In this document: in pieces, positions 27,242 through 37,203 of the stretch | How positions within the stretch are numbered: position 1 is the stretch's first letter | Layout: the number at the start of each line of letters is the position of its first letter | From: Nitrosospira sp. Nsp2 | GTDB lineage: Bacteria; Pseudomonadota; Gammaproteobacteria; Burkholderiales; Nitrosomonadaceae | Assembly (NCBI RefSeq): GCF_003050965.1 | Contig: NZ_QAOU01000011.1 | Coordinates: 1-64,000 of the forward strand | DNA length: 64,000 nt | Direction: 5' to 3' | Position numbers and translations under genes: made by a program | The notes under the pieces: generated by a model | What the model was told of the DNA's origin: nothing | The model's input: the letters and a program-made list of their open reading frames with translations, nothing else | Database searches by the model: none

Positions 27242-28609
27242 TTAACTGGGGATAAGCCGGACGACGTCGTTATAGATGGCAAAAGCCATCAGGGCAAATA
27301 ACAGCGCCATCCCCACCTGTTGACCTATCTCGGTGGCTTTTGCAGAAAGCGGACTGCCCTTTACAATTTCGATCACATAATACATCAAATGGCCGCCATC
27401 CAGTACCGGAATGGGCAACAGGTTCAGTACGCCCAGACTGATGCTGATGACCGCCAGGAAGCCGAGGTACGATGTTATGCCCATCTGGGCCGATTTGCCG
27501 GCATAGTCCGCGATTGTTATCGGCCCGCTAACATTCTTCCACGATGCTTGTCCGACCAGCATCTTCCCCAGCATCTGCAAGGTGAATACCGATGTTTCCC
27601 ACGTTTTGCTGATTGCCCTGATCACGGCCGCGCCCGGCGTATAGCTGATCTCAACCATCAGTTTTTTGAATTCGGCTTCATCTATTTTCGGGGCGATCCC
27701 TATCTTGCCCACCTTCCCGCCATTTTCGGTCGCCGTATCCGGAACAACTTCGACTCCCATCGTCTCATTGTTTCGCCGGATTTTCAGCCTGAGCAATGCC
27801 CCAGGATGAGTCCTGATCTCTTGGACCAACTCTTCCCACAACGCGATCTGTTTATCATTGACTTCCAGAATCTCATCCCCCGGATGTAGGCCCGCACGAC
27901 TCCCGGGGCTTTCCGGCGTAACATGAGCAATGATGGGTTTCATGTCGGGCTGATAAATGCTCAGGCCGACTTTTTTTAAAAAATCACTATCGAGATCGTC
28001 GGCATGAATGCCTGTGAAGTCCAGCTGCCGCAGATGGACGTGCCCCTGCGGGTTATGCGTTTCTACCGTCACGGTAGAAGATCGTTCGACCGCATGCGGC
28101 AAAAGCAGCCAGCGGGCGTCCTGCCAGGTGGCTACCGGTTCCCCTCCTATCTTCGTAATCGTCTCACCTCGCTCGAAACCCGCAAAGGCGGCGGGCGTCG
28201 CCGGCGCTACCGTGCCGATCACCGGCTTCATGGCGGCCATGCCGAGCATGAACAGCACCCAATAGAGCACGATTGCCAGCAAAAAATTGGCAAGCGGTCC
28301 AGCGGCGACGATCGCAAATCGCTGCATCACCGGCTTCCGGTTGAAAGACTGCGGCAAATCCTGCGGCGCAACGCTGCCTTCGCGCTCGTCCAGCATCTTG
28401 ACATACCCTCCAAGCGGAAAGGCAGCGATCACCCATTCCGTCTGGTCTTTTCCCCAACGCTTGGTCAGCAAAGGTCGCCCAAACCCGATGGAAAACCGCA
28501 GCACCTTTACGCCGCACCAGCGCGCCACCTGATAGTGCCCAAACTCATGAAATACGATCAGGAGCCCGAGGGTCACAACAAAAGCGAGGACAGTGGAGAA
28601 GAAGGTCAT
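27242..28609 (-). CDS. rseP: RseP site-2 membrane metalloprotease
   Basis: RseP cleaves anti-sigma factor RseA and other membrane peptides as part of the envelope stress response. From the ATG at 28609 the protein has 455 residues. The first membrane helix carries the zinc motif HEFGH, followed by two PDZ domains (about 115-300, with SPGSRAGLHPGDEILEVN) and the C-terminal LNLLPIPVLDGGHL metal-ligand motif. The open frame extends 40 codons upstream without similarity, and no strong ribosome-binding site is seen at either start. A 216-base gap separates it from dxr, larger than usual for this cluster. Confidence 0.93.
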   Translation of the reverse strand: MTFFSTVLAFVVTLGLLIVFHEFGHYQVARWCGVKVLRFSIGFGRPLLTKRWGKDQTEWVIAAFPLGGYVKMLDEREGSVAPQDLPQSFNRKPVMQRFAIVAAGPLANFLLAIVLYWVLFMLGMAAMKPVIGTVAPATPAAFAGFERGETITKIGGEPVATWQDARWLLLPHAVERSSTVTVETHNPQGHVHLRQLDFTGIHADDLDSDFLKKVGLSIYQPDMKPIIAHVTPESPGSRAGLHPGDEILEVNDKQIALWEELVQEIRTHPGALLRLKIRRNNETMGVEVVPDTATENGGKVGKIGIAPKIDEAEFKKLMVEISYTPGAAVIRAISKTWETSVFTLQMLGKMLVGQASWKNVSGPITIADYAGKSAQMGITSYLGFLAVISISLGVLNLLPIPVLDGGHLMYYVIEIVKGSPLSAKATEIGQQVGMALLFALMAFAIYNDVVRLIPS

Positions 28610-28825
28610 TGCAACGTCGGCTGGGTATCGCCACCCCAGGGAAAGCTGGATTTTCGGAAAAGTTGATTTGCCGCCGGGGAGGGCGCAGGGTAAGGACACC
28701 GGAAAGACGAAGACAGAAGCCAGGACCAAGCTCCCCCTCGGCGCATGCCCGGGGAACTTGTCATCCGCAAGGAATGGTATGACCGGCTTGTTTGACCCAT
28801 ACCAACAGCCGGTAATTCGAGCTGG

Positions 28826-30013
28826 TTATGCTAGACACGCCAGCCACTCATGCGCCGCTTCGCGCGCCAGGCGATCGGCCGCCAACACATCATCCAGCGT
28901 AGTCATATCTCCGTGGCCCACCGTATGCATGACCTCCTCTATCATCGCCGGGATCGCCGTAAACGGCATGCTGCAGTCAAGAAAAGACTCTACGGCAACT
29001 TCGTTGGCCGCATTGAGCACAGCCGGAGCACTTCCGCCCGTCTCCAAGGCTTGATAGGCAAGCCGCAGACAAGGAAAACGCTTGAAGTCAGGCGCCTCGA
29101 AGTCAAGCCGACCCACTTTGAACATATCCAGCGGCGTGACGCCGGTTTCAATCCGCTCCGGAAAACCCAGAGCATGTGCGATCGGCGTGCGCATATCGGG
29201 ATTGCCCAGCTGAGCCAGCACTGAACCATCGACATATTCAACCATCGAGTGAATGATGCTCTGCGGATGAACCACAACCTGAATTTGTTCGGGACCGGCT
29301 TCAAACAGCCAATGTGCTTCAATCACCTCCAGACCCTTGTTCATCATCGTGGCCGAATCTACGGAAATCTTCCGCCCCATCACCCAATTGGGATGTGCGC
29401 AAGCTTGTCCCGGCGTTACCTCCTCCAGTAAACTCAGCGGTGTTTGCCGGAATGGCCCTCCCGACGCCGTCAATAAAATACGACGTACCCCAACCGCCTT
29501 CAAATCCCCGGCGAAACCGTGGGGCAGTGACTGGAAGATGGCATTATGCTCGCTGTCGATCGGCAGTAACGTCGCCTTGTTTTCTTTGACGACATCCATG
29601 AAGATGCGTCCAGCCATTACCATCGTTTCCTTGTTTGCAAGCAGGATCTGCTTGCCGCTGCTGGCTGCCGCAAAGGTGGGCCGGATGCCCGCAGCACCGA
29701 CAATTGCCGCCATGACGGTATCGACATCCGGCAACGATGCGACTTTCTCCAGTGACTCGACCCCGCACAGGACTTCGGTAGGGATACCCGCCGCACGGAT
29801 CTCGGCTTGAAGCCATCCCGCACTGGCCTCGTCCAGCAACACCGCATAACGCGGCTGAAAACGGAGGCATTGCTCCAGCATTTTGGGAGCGCCCTTATTA
29901 GCAGTGAGCGCGACCACGCGGAACCGGTCTGGATGACGTGCAACCACGTCCAGCGTGTTTTCCCCGATGCTGCCGGTAGAGCCAAGGATGGTGAGATTAC
30001 GGACAGATCTCAT
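28826..30013 (-). CDS. dxr: 1-deoxy-D-xylulose 5-phosphate reductoisomerase
   Basis: The second enzyme of the non-mevalonate isoprenoid pathway, converting DXP to methylerythritol 4-phosphate with NADPH. The 395-residue protein shows the NADPH-binding [15 protein letters not shown] at the N-terminus, [26 protein letters not shown], the metal/substrate loop [15 protein letters not shown] (about 147-161) and [23 protein letters not shown]. It overlaps the end of cdsA by four bases, a sign of translational coupling. It supplies isopentenyl units used by UppS upstream. Confidence 0.96.
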   Translation of the reverse strand: MRSVRNLTILGSTGSIGENTLDVVARHPDRFRVVALTANKGAPKMLEQCLRFQPRYAVLLDEASAGWLQAEIRAAGIPTEVLCGVESLEKVASLPDVDTVMAAIVGAAGIRPTFAAASSGKQILLANKETMVMAGRIFMDVVKENKATLLPIDSEHNAIFQSLPHGFAGDLKAVGVRRILLTASGGPFRQTPLSLLEEVTPGQACAHPNWVMGRKISVDSATMMNKGLEVIEAHWLFEAGPEQIQVVVHPQSIIHSMVEYVDGSVLAQLGNPDMRTPIAHALGFPERIETGVTPLDMFKVGRLDFEAPDFKRFPCLRLAYQALETGGSAPAVLNAANEVAVESFLDCSMPFTAIPAMIEEVMHTVGHGDMTTLDDVLAADRLAREAAHEWLACLA

Positions 30014-30831
30014 AATTCGGACTGTAAAATTAGAAGGGATAAAATGGCAAGGGGCAGAGTCGAAGTAAGCGCATCAATCCGGTCAAGTATACCACCGTGG
30101 CCCGGCAAAATATTCCCGCTGTCCTTGACCCCGGCCTGACGTTTCATAAGAGACTCAAACAAATCGCCAACAATTCCCATGACGGCGAGCAGAAGCAACA
30201 GCGGCACAAGCAAGCTGGCATGCGCTTCATTTCCCGAACTATTGCTCCATATCAGGGCATAAACCAAGACCGCCGCGAGCGCACCCGCTGCACCCTCCCA
30301 CGTCTTACCCGGGCTGATCGAGGGCGCGAGCTTGTGTTTTCCCCAGGCGCGCCCGGAAAAATACGCTGCGATATCTGATATCCAGATGGCGGACATGAAG
30401 CCGAGCAGAAGAAGCGGATCGATTGCGCGCAACTGGTATAAGGCAAGACTGGTGGGCAATAGCACGAGCCAGCCCATCAAAGCCAGGACGGCCGGATTGC
30501 CAACCCGATGCTTCGTCTTCAAAAACCATGGGGCATACAATATCCAGAATGCTAATGAGGTGAAATAAAGCGGTTCCAAGGCGGTGCTGTATGGATTGGT
30601 CAGGACCGCGTCCGCCAGTACGAATAGCAATTCTCCGGCCAGAAATATAGTGAATAAAAGATAAATTATGGAGGAATTCAGAGAAAGACGGGCCAGCCTG
30701 CTCCATTCCCACGCCCCTGCGGCGGTCAAGGCGAGCAATAGCACCATCCAGAAAACCGCGGATAAATAAAACAGTGCTGCCAGAAACAGACACAACACGA
30801 TGACGGCGGTGATAATCCTGGCCTGGAGCAT
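30010..30831 (-). CDS. cdsA: Phosphatidate cytidylyltransferase (CDP-diglyceride synthase)
   Basis: A multi-pass inner-membrane enzyme that makes CDP-diacylglycerol from CTP and phosphatidate, the branch point for phosphatidylethanolamine and phosphatidylglycerol. The 273-residue protein has about eight hydrophobic segments and the family signature near the C-terminus: [29 protein letters not shown] is represented by its core motifs SDIAAYF and SPGKTWEG, and then [30 protein letters not shown]. It overlaps dxr by four bases and follows uppS by 48. Confidence 0.95.
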   Translation of the reverse strand: MLQARIITAVIVLCLFLAALFYLSAVFWMVLLLALTAAGAWEWSRLARLSLNSSIIYLLFTIFLAGELLFVLADAVLTNPYSTALEPLYFTSLAFWILYAPWFLKTKHRVGNPAVLALMGWLVLLPTSLALYQLRAIDPLLLLGFMSAIWISDIAAYFSGRAWGKHKLAPSISPGKTWEGAAGALAAVLVYALIWSNSSGNEAHASLLVPLLLLLAVMGIVGDLFESLMKRQAGVKDSGNILPGHGGILDRIDALTSTLPLAILSLLILQSEL

Positions 30832-30879
30832 GACTATAGCTATAAAGGGGGAAACAGGCCACGTTTGAGCAGTGGCAAG

Positions 30880-31677
30880 CTAAGCCGTTCTCTTGACGGC
30901 CGCTTCTCTGCTGTGTGGGGACTGTACCAGTTGCTCGCTGGTGCGCCCGAATCGGCGCTCGCGCTGCTGATAAGACTGAATGGCAAGGTCGAGTGCATTC
31001 GCATCAAAATCCGGCCACAGCGTCTCGGTAAAATAGAGCTCAGTGTAAGCCAGTTGCCACAGAAGAAAATTGCTGATGCGCTTTTCTCCACCGGTCCGAA
31101 TAAATAGATCGGGTTCGGGCGCGAAGTTCAACGCAGAATGCTGCATTACGTCTTTCTCATCGAAACACGTCGCAAGATCGGGACGCTGCGCGAGCATCTT
31201 CCGGACTGCCTGCATGATATCCCACCGCCCCCCATAGTTGGCCGCGACGGTAAGAGTGAAGCGGTCGTTCGCCGCCGTAAGCGCTTCGCCGTTGCGGATG
31301 AATTCAACGATTTTGGGCTCGAACTTTGATAAATCGCCGATAACTTTAAAACGGATCCCGTTCTCGTGCAGCTTGCTAACTTCCTGTTCCAGCACATTTA
31401 TGAATAGCTGCATGAGGAAGGCAACTTCGTCCGGCGGCCTGCGCCAATTTTCACTGCTGAAAGCAAATAATGTCAGGTATTCAACGCCGCGCTCGATACA
31501 TGCTTTTATCGCGGTGCGAACTGTCTCCACCCCGCGCTTATGCCCTGCCATTCGTGGCATGAAGCGGTTTTTTGCCCAGCGCCCGTTGCCGTCCATGATA
31601 ATGGCAATGTGGCGGGGAATGATGCGTGACTCGGGTATTTCCCGGGTTGAGCTGGTGAAACTCGTGATAGCGGGCAT
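30880..31677 (-). CDS. uppS: Undecaprenyl diphosphate synthase
   Basis: Adds eight cis isoprene units to farnesyl-PP to make the lipid carrier for peptidoglycan and O-antigen synthesis. The 265-residue protein has [13 protein letters not shown] with catalytic Asp29, [24 protein letters not shown] and the substrate-binding [15 protein letters not shown] near 200. It sits between frr and cdsA, as in most proteobacteria. Confidence 0.96.
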   Translation of the reverse strand: MPAITSFTSSTREIPESRIIPRHIAIIMDGNGRWAKNRFMPRMAGHKRGVETVRTAIKACIERGVEYLTLFAFSSENWRRPPDEVAFLMQLFINVLEQEVSKLHENGIRFKVIGDLSKFEPKIVEFIRNGEALTAANDRFTLTVAANYGGRWDIMQAVRKMLAQRPDLATCFDEKDVMQHSALNFAPEPDLFIRTGGEKRISNFLLWQLAYTELYFTETLWPDFDANALDLAIQSYQQRERRFGRTSEQLVQSPHSREAAVKRTA

Positions 31678-31799
31678 GAGAGGATATGGTTGAGTTAAGG
31701 ATGGTTCAGGAATTTTTAGGGAATTTAATCATTCATGAGCATCCGCGCTTCGCAGATCATCTGGCTTTCCCCCCGTATTTTACGGTATTTTGCCCTAGG

Positions 31800-32357
31800 T
31801 TATATTGCCATCAATTCGGCTTCCTTGGTTTGCAGGGTTTTATCTATTTCCGAGATGTAGCGGTCGGTGAGTTTCTGGATTTCTTCCTGACCGCGACGTT
31901 CTTCGTCCTCCGCGACCTTCTTCTCCTTGAGCAGTTCCTTCAGATGAGCATTGGCGTCTCGCCGGATATTTCGCATCGCCACCCGCGCATTTTCCGCCTC
32001 ATGCTTGACAACTTTGGTGAGGTCTCGACGGCGCTCCTCCGTAAGCGGTGGCATCGGCACCCGAATCAACTCTCCTACAGTAACAGGGTTCAATCCGAGA
32101 TCGGAATTGCGGATAGCTTTTTCAACCGAACCCAGCATCTTCTTTTCCCAAGGGGCAACGGTGATCGTGCGCGCATCGGCCAGATTAACATTGGCAACCT
32201 GATGGATGGGCGTGGGCGTACCATAATAATCAATCGTGATATGATCCAACAGTCCGGTATGCGCTCGCCCTGTTCGAACCTTGCCTAAGTCCAGTTTCAA
32301 TGCCTCAAGGCTCTTTTGCATTTTCTCTTCAGCGGCTTTCTTAATGTCGGCGATCAT
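31800..32357 (-). CDS. frr: Ribosome recycling factor
   Basis: Splits the post-termination ribosome together with EF-G. The protein begins [20 protein letters not shown]; the ATG at 32357 gives the family's standard 185 residues, whereas the open frame adds 12 unrelated codons upstream. Conserved parts are [29 protein letters not shown], and the C-terminal three-helix bundle (about 100-185). No strong ribosome-binding site is visible, and it follows pyrH by about 100 bases. Confidence 0.95.
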   Translation of the reverse strand: MIADIKKAAEEKMQKSLEALKLDLGKVRTGRAHTGLLDHITIDYYGTPTPIHQVANVNLADARTITVAPWEKKMLGSVEKAIRNSDLGLNPVTVGELIRVPMPPLTEERRRDLTKVVKHEAENARVAMRNIRRDANAHLKELLKEKKVAEDEERRGQEEIQKLTDRYISEIDKTLQTKEAELMAI

Positions 32358-32457
32358 GATTTTTAGGTCACATAGATAGTGTAAAAGATGCACTGCAAGT
32401 CCATGGATTGCTCCAGCGTGGCATATCCCGGTTCAGTCGCGATTTTACAAAAACCTG

Positions 32458-33174
32458 TCAAACCTCTACGAGGGTTCCCTCATCTTCACCCATTACTACC
32501 CGTCTTAACGCTCCGGCCTTGAAAATACTGAATACATTGAGGGGTAGCTTCTGGTCGCGGCATAAGGTTAACGCCGTGGCATCCATGACCTGAAGGTTCT
32601 GGGCAATAGCATCGTTAAATGACAGTTTCTTATAGCGTACAGCGTCAGGGTTCTTCTTGGGATCGGCGGTATAGACGCCGTCGACCTTGGTGGCTTTAAG
32701 CACGATGTCCACGTTCATTTCCATCCCCCGTAGCGCGGCAGCCGTGTCGGTAGTGAAAAACGGGTTGCCGGTACCTGCGGCAAAGATCACCACCTTACCT
32801 GCTTCCAGATACCGGATTGCCTTGCCACGAATGTAAGGTTCGACAACCTGATCAATGCGTAACGCGGACTGTACCCGGCTTACTACCCCGCCACGGCGCA
32901 TGGCATCCTGTAGCGCAAGGGCATTCATTACGGTAGCAAGCATCCCCATGTAATCGGCTGTAGAACGATCCATCCCGTCGGCAGCGGATACCATCCCTCG
33001 AAAGATGTTTCCGCCCCCGATTACTACCGCCACCTGCACACCCATCCCGTTGATGTCAGCTATTTCGGAGACAATCCGCTCGATCACGTGACGGTTGATA
33101 CCATAGCTGTCGTCGCCCATCAGGGCTTCCCCCGAGAGCTTCAGGAGAATACGCTTATAAGACGCAGTCGTCAT
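32458..33174 (-). CDS. pyrH: UMP kinase
   Basis: Phosphorylates UMP to UDP with ATP. The 238-residue protein has the amino-acid-kinase motifs [40 protein letters not shown] and [15 protein letters not shown], and the length is standard. It lies seven bases from tsf and is co-transcribed. Confidence 0.96.
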   Translation of the reverse strand: MTTASYKRILLKLSGEALMGDDSYGINRHVIERIVSEIADINGMGVQVAVVIGGGNIFRGMVSAADGMDRSTADYMGMLATVMNALALQDAMRRGGVVSRVQSALRIDQVVEPYIRGKAIRYLEAGKVVIFAAGTGNPFFTTDTAAALRGMEMNVDIVLKATKVDGVYTADPKKNPDAVRYKKLSFNDAIAQNLQVMDATALTLCRDQKLPLNVFSIFKAGALRRVVMGEDEGTLVEV

Positions 33175-33181
33175 GAATTTT

Positions 33182-34090
33182 TCAATCTGGTTGTGATGCC
33201 TTTTCTTCTTTCGCCTGGTTTACCTGGGCCATTACCTCAGCCGCGAAATCGCCACTTTTCCGTTCGATGCCCTCCCCAACAACAAACAGGGTAAAGCCGT
33301 TCACTTTTGCAGATTTCGATGCGAGCAATTTCTCCACGGTCTGATCAGGGTTCTTGACGAAGGGTTGACCAAGCAGCGTCACTTCCGCCAAGTATTTTGC
33401 GATACGCCCTTCTACCATTTTTGCGACGATATCGGCAGGCTTGCCGCTTTCCTCCGCCTGCGCGGTGTAGATCAGCCGTTCGCGCGCCAGCAATTCAGAC
33501 GACACCTGATCAGCCGAGACGCAAATCGGCTTGCTCGCAGCAATATGCATGGCAAGATCCTTACCGAGCGTCGGATCACTCCCGGTGTAATCGACCATCA
33601 CCCCCATTTTGGCCCCATGAAGATATGAAGCCAGGTTGCCCGAGGCCTGATAGCGCACGAACCGTCGCACACTGATGTTTTCACCCAGCTTCATTACCAA
33701 CGCCTTGCGGAATTCCTCCACATTCTCGCCCCCGGGCAAAGTAGCGCCTGCCAATGCTTCCGTATTCCCCAGGCTTTCCGTCGTTAACAACTCTGCGAGA
33801 TTACGGGCGAAATTGATGAAATCTTCGTTTCTGGCGACAAAATCCGTTTCACAGTTAACTTCCACCAACGCGCCGCTCTTGCCATCCGGTGCAATATGCG
33901 CCGCCACCATGCCCTCTGCGGCTATCCTGCCGGCAGCCTTGCTCGCCTTGGCTCCACTTTTGATCCGCAGCAGGTCCTCCGCCGCTTTCATGTCGCCGCC
34001 GGTCTCACTCAACGCCTTTTTGCATTCCATCATGCCCAAGCCGGTGAGGTCGCGTAACTCTTTCACCATCTGTGCGGTGATCTCAGCCAT
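33182..34090 (-). CDS. tsf: Elongation factor Ts
   Basis: The GDP-GTP exchange factor of EF-Tu. From the ATG at 34090, preceded by GGAG five bases upstream, it has 302 residues. The TDVGMM-like motif appears as [16 protein letters not shown] with the conserved [17 protein letters not shown] region and [14 protein letters not shown] two codons upstream also opens the frame but has no better ribosome-binding site. It follows rpsB by 124 bases that contain a terminator-like hairpin. Confidence 0.96.
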   Translation of the reverse strand: MAEITAQMVKELRDLTGLGMMECKKALSETGGDMKAAEDLLRIKSGAKASKAAGRIAAEGMVAAHIAPDGKSGALVEVNCETDFVARNEDFINFARNLAELLTTESLGNTEALAGATLPGGENVEEFRKALVMKLGENISVRRFVRYQASGNLASYLHGAKMGVMVDYTGSDPTLGKDLAMHIAASKPICVSADQVSSELLARERLIYTAQAEESGKPADIVAKMVEGRIAKYLAEVTLLGQPFVKNPDQTVEKLLASKSAKVNGFTLFVVGEGIERKSGDFAAEVMAQVNQAKEEKASQPD

Positions 34091-34110
34091 AGTCACTCCA
34101 GATTCGATTC

Positions 34111-34141
34111 AATAAAATAGGCGGCTTCATTTCCGCCGCCT
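34111..34141 (-). terminator. Attenuator-like hairpin between rpsB and tsf
   Basis: Read on the minus strand, a perfect seven-base stem (AGGCGGC and GCCGCCT, nine-base loop) is followed by ATTTTATT. That is the layout of a weak intrinsic terminator placed 21 bases before the tsf start. It may reduce read-through from rpsB to tsf, as terminator-like elements do at this junction in other bacteria. Confidence 0.5.
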
Positions 34142-34214
34142 CTGCAAAAAAGGCACTAGCCCAGCCTCCAACTTCCCGGCAGTCGCCAGGAAAGCAGTTG
34201 TTAGTTAGCAATTG

Positions 34215-34949
34215 CTAGTCCGCGCCCTCTTCCACTTCTTCAAATTCGTTTTTAACGATTTCCTGCACCATTTGATTACGCCCTTCCAGAATCGCATCGG
34301 CCACGCCACGCACATAAAGCCGTATCGCCTGGCTGGAATCATCATTGCCGGGAATGACATAATCCACCCCATCAGGACTATGGTTGGTATCTACAACTCC
34401 GACTATCGGGATGCCAAGTTTGCGAGCCTCCGTGATTGCTCCTTTCTGATAACCGACATCAACCACAAACATGGCATCGGGAAGCCCTTTCATATCCTTG
34501 ATGCCCCCCAGACTGCGATGGAGTTTTTCCAGCTCACGCTGAATATCCAGCGCTTCTTTTTTTGAAAGCTTGTCCAGCGTACCATCCTGGGCCATCGTCT
34601 CCATATCGTGCAGACGCTTCACGGATTGTTTTATCGTTTTGAAATTGGTGAGCATCCCTCCCAGCCATCGCTGATCGACATACGGAGAGCCGCAACGCAT
34701 CGCTTCCTCGCGTACGATATCGCGGGCCTGCCGCTTGGTTCCCACAAAAAGGATAATGCCTTTGTTGGCCGATAGCTGACGCACATAGCTCATGGCCTCC
34801 TGGTACATCGTCAGGGTCTTTTCAAGGTTGATGATATGGATCTTATTGCGATGGCCAAAAATATACTGAGCCATCTTCGGGTTCCAGAAACGGGTTTGAT
34901 GTCCGAAATGGACGCCCGCTTCCAGCATCTGCCGCATAGTCACTGACAT
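34215..34949 (-). CDS. rpsB: Small-subunit ribosomal protein S2
   Basis: From the ATG at 34949, with AGGAG four to five bases upstream, the protein has 244 residues. It begins [22 protein letters not shown] and carries the usual [22 protein letters not shown] and [15 protein letters not shown] motifs. The longer open frame upstream (46 codons) lies in the leader of the transcript and is not coding. It is the first gene of the long minus-strand operon. Confidence 0.97.
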   Translation of the reverse strand: MSVTMRQMLEAGVHFGHQTRFWNPKMAQYIFGHRNKIHIINLEKTLTMYQEAMSYVRQLSANKGIILFVGTKRQARDIVREEAMRCGSPYVDQRWLGGMLTNFKTIKQSVKRLHDMETMAQDGTLDKLSKKEALDIQRELEKLHRSLGGIKDMKGLPDAMFVVDVGYQKGAITEARKLGIPIVGVVDTNHSPDGVDYVIPGNDDSSQAIRLYVRGVADAILEGRNQMVQEIVKNEFEEVEEGAD

Positions 34950-35031
34950 GGTTTCTCCTATAGGGTTAAGCCTCCATCCGCCGCTGCCGCTCTGTTGCGA
35001 GCACCCTTTGAAAGACGGATGTGCGAAATTA

Positions 35032-35051
35032 CGCCAGCATTCAAGCTGGCG
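35032..35051 (-). promoter_or_regulatory. Hairpin in the rpsB 5' leader
   Basis: A perfect seven-base stem (CGCCAGC and GCTGGCG) closes a six-base loop in the roughly 160-base untranslated leader between the promoter and rpsB. S2 is known to control its own operon through leader RNA in other proteobacteria, so this is a candidate part of such a control element. The identity is an inference from position. Confidence 0.4.
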
Positions 35052-35116
35052 ACTAACTCCCGGATTGCTCGGACCTGTCGAAAACAAGGATCTTCGCGAC
35101 GCCAGGTTAGCGCGAA

Positions 35117-35146
35117 ATTATACCATTTTTGCCCGGCCTCACTCAA
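35117..35146 (-). promoter_or_regulatory. Sigma-70-type promoter of rpsB
   Basis: On the minus strand a TTGAGT (-35) and a perfect TATAAT (-10) are separated by 18 bases. The implied start near 35110 gives a leader of about 160 bases before rpsB. This is the best-matched promoter in the window and fits a strongly expressed ribosomal protein operon. Confidence 0.6.
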
Positions 35147-35303
35147 TTGAGCTGTATAAAAATAGGCATTTATCCTGCCACAAGCGCCTGGGATGCGAAT
35201 AAACAGTTCAAGAGCGCAGAAGGAGGAGGATGAGCGGAACCGTGCCAGACCAATCCATTATGTGTGTCAACGAACATACCCCCGGCGATAATTAAGAGAA
35301 ACT

Positions 35304-35367
35304 GAAGGCTCTCATGCAGGGGTAAAAATTGAAGAAAAACCGAAGGTTCTCATGCAAGGGTAAAAAT
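35304..35367. repeat. Two 26-base direct repeats upstream of the DUF883 gene
   Basis: Copies at 35304-35329 and 35342-35367, 38 bases apart, share GAAGG.TCTCATGCA and GGGTAAAAAT with two C/T or G/A differences. They sit 43-106 bases before the start codon, in the promoter region, so they may be binding sites for a regulator or be part of a duplicated promoter. Confidence 0.7.
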
Positions 35368-35409
35368 CTAGTACACATATTTTCTTCCAACAACTAAAAG
35401 GAGCTTACC

Positions 35410-35823
35410 ATGGAAAGAGATACTTCCACGAATACAGCCGAGGATACAAAAGCCGCAGCGGAAAATGTGGCGCATCGCGTCGGTGATGCAGCTCAGAGGG
35501 TCGGCAACGCCGCCAAAACGGCCGGGAAACAGGTGGGGGCGGTCGCCAGCGACGAACTGGCGAATCTCAGAGCTGACCTGGACGATCTCATCTCGCGCAT
35601 TCCCAGTTTATCGGATATTGATCTGGAAAAAGCAAAGGACAATTTGATACAAAAAATTGCCGAAACCAAGGAAACGGCTCGGGATGTTGCCCACGAGGCC
35701 CGGGAACAACTGGATCACGGTATCGAATGTACCCGGGATTACGTTAAGGAACGTCCGCTGCAATCGGTGGGCTATGCCGCAGCGATCGGCTTGCTAGTAG
35801 GCTTATTGACAGCCCGGCGGTAG
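35410..35823 (+). CDS. DUF883/ElaB-YqjD-type inner-membrane protein
   Basis: The 137-residue protein has a soluble, alanine- and charge-rich helical part (about 1-110) and a single C-terminal membrane segment ending in arginines (PLQSVGYAAAIGLLVGLLTARR). This is the layout of ElaB/YqjD proteins, which in E. coli are tail-anchored and bind ribosomes in stationary phase. The start is preceded by AGGAG. It heads a row of small genes (YqjE- and YqjK-like) in the same order as the E. coli yqjD-yqjE-yqjK locus. The 38-base-spaced repeats lie just upstream. Confidence 0.88.
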   Translation: MERDTSTNTAEDTKAAAENVAHRVGDAAQRVGNAAKTAGKQVGAVASDELANLRADLDDLISRIPSLSDIDLEKAKDNLIQKIAETKETARDVAHEAREQLDHGIECTRDYVKERPLQSVGYAAAIGLLVGLLTARR

Positions 35824-35863
35824 GCGGCTCCGTTCGGCCCCAGCATATCAGTGAGAAATCGCC

Positions 35864-36232
35864 ATGTTTGAGACCATTAAAAAAGCCAGGCAGGTGGGAG
35901 CAATCGCCTTGGAGCGCGTCGGCGAATATCTGGAGCTGTTGAAGATATCGGCTGAGATTCAGGGGCAGAACCTGAAAAGGCGCATTATCGGCTACGCGGC
36001 GGCAGCGCTCTTTGGCGTCTTAAGCTTTTTTTTCCTGGGGCTGGCCGTCATCATTACCTGTTGGGATACGCCCTATCGCGTGATGTCCGCATGGGGCGTG
36101 GCTGCTTTCTTTACTTTATTAGCGTTTGTGATATATATGGGAACGCCGAGCCGCGCAGATTCTGTATCAGCTTTTGATACTGTTCGCGACGAATTACAGC
36201 AGGACATCAAACTGATGAAAGACATAGTATGA
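35864..36232 (+). CDS. YqjE-like membrane protein (phage holin superfamily III)
   Basis: The 122-residue protein has two hydrophobic helices (about 43-67 and 75-93) flanked by basic residues, and a charged N- and C-terminus. It matches the Holin_X/YqjE family, of unknown role, found next to YqjD proteins. The last bases overlap the next gene by four (ATGA), so the two are translated together. Confidence 0.8.
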   Translation: MFETIKKARQVGAIALERVGEYLELLKISAEIQGQNLKRRIIGYAAAALFGVLSFFFLGLAVIITCWDTPYRVMSAWGVAAFFTLLAFVIYMGTPSRADSVSAFDTVRDELQQDIKLMKDIV

Positions 36233-36579
36233 GCAGCGAACTGGAACAAGAAAGAAATGCGCTGCTGGAGCGAATGCACGCCAGCCGCAATAATTACCGG
36301 TCCGAGTTGGTTTATACGGAGGAACCGCGGCAAACGGTGACTGTCGACGCGTTCCCCCGAAGCCAGACGTTCAAATTCATTGCTCGGCATCCATACTCCG
36401 CCTCGCTGGGGTTGCTTGCCGCTTTGGCGTTCTTGCCGCGTAAGCCGCTACGGAGAGCGGTAAAAGGCGGCATCGCCTTGGCGGCAGGAATGCTGGGCAG
36501 CAGTGCGAAAACTTTAGTGATGCGGCAGGTGCTGCCATCGGTAGTGAGTTCCTTAAAGTCGCGCAACCAAATGAAATAA
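36229..36579 (+). CDS. YqjK-like small protein
   Basis: The 116-residue protein is basic, with an N-terminal coiled segment (MSSELEQERNALLERMHASR) and a hydrophobic patch near RAVKGGIALAAGMLG. The N-terminal motif and gene order fit the YqjK group. It overlaps the YqjE gene by four bases. Function unknown. Confidence 0.65.
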   Translation: MSSELEQERNALLERMHASRNNYRSELVYTEEPRQTVTVDAFPRSQTFKFIARHPYSASLGLLAALAFLPRKPLRRAVKGGIALAAGMLGSSAKTLVMRQVLPSVVSSLKSRNQMK

Positions 36580-36674
36580 ACCGAATAAAACTTCCATTTG
36601 CCATTGCGGAGTCAAACAGTCCGACGTCAAAATAAGCGAAATATGATCCTTCCGGTTTTCCAAGGAGAACGATC

Positions 36675-36752
36675 ATGGGTAAATATTTTCTAGCTTGGCT
36701 TCTGGGCGTGCCTGCATTTGTACTCGTAATCATTTATCTTCTGATGAACTGA
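36675..36752 (+). CDS. 25-residue hydrophobic membrane peptide
   Basis: A short frame starts MGKYFLAWLLG and ends IIYLLMN, with one predicted membrane helix covering nearly all of it. A strong AAGGAGA lies eight bases before the ATG, which is a clear sign of translation. Similar tiny MGKY-type membrane peptides occur in other proteobacteria near stress or envelope genes. It was too short for automatic gene callers. It lies between the YqjK-like gene and the EF-hand gene. Confidence 0.7.
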   Translation: MGKYFLAWLLGVPAFVLVIIYLLMN

Positions 36753-36761
36753 CTGACTTCC

Positions 36762-37061
36762 ATGCCATCTTCAACTTTGAACAGAATGATCCTCGCGCTG
36801 GCCGCAACGGCTGCCTGCGTACTGTCCGCCCCGGGCTTGGTCCACGCGGAAAAATCGGCGCCCAAGGCGGAGGTAATAAGGGCTCCATTAGAACTTTACG
36901 ATACCAACGAGGATGGCTATGTGAGCGCAGAGGAAGCTGCGCAGCAGAAGATGCCGGCCCGAACATTTGAAAGTCTGGATGTTGACCGGGATGGGAGATT
37001 GAACAAGGATGAGTTTGGCAAAGCGCCGCCCATGCGCTTGGATGAGGAAGTTTCGAAATAA
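36762..37061 (+). CDS. Exported EF-hand calcium-binding protein
   Basis: The 99-residue protein has an N-terminal signal segment (about 1-29, ending LVHAEKS). Two EF-hand loops follow: DTNEDGYVSAEE (about 47-58) and DVDRDGRLNKDE (about 73-84), with Asp/Asn at positions 1, 3 and 5 and Glu at 12, as needed for calcium binding. It should be periplasmic. Nine bases separate it from the 25-residue membrane peptide, so the two could be co-expressed. Confidence 0.82.
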   Translation: MPSSTLNRMILALAATAACVLSAPGLVHAEKSAPKAEVIRAPLELYDTNEDGYVSAEEAAQQKMPARTFESLDVDRDGRLNKDEFGKAPPMRLDEEVSK

Positions 37062-37203
37062 TTGGTAGGCCCCCCTGGGTCTCTTCCAGGGGATCAGTGG
37101 TTCCCTCGCACTTGCGGTGCAAACTCGCCGCCTAAACTGGCAGAGCGACGATGCCCTAGCATTCGCCCACGCGCCGTTGGGGCATTTCCGCTACAATGGC
37201 TGG

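Noticed and set aside
28004-28666. 220-codon plus-strand frame inside rseP
   Set aside because: Antisense shadow; rseP on the other strand has all its motifs.
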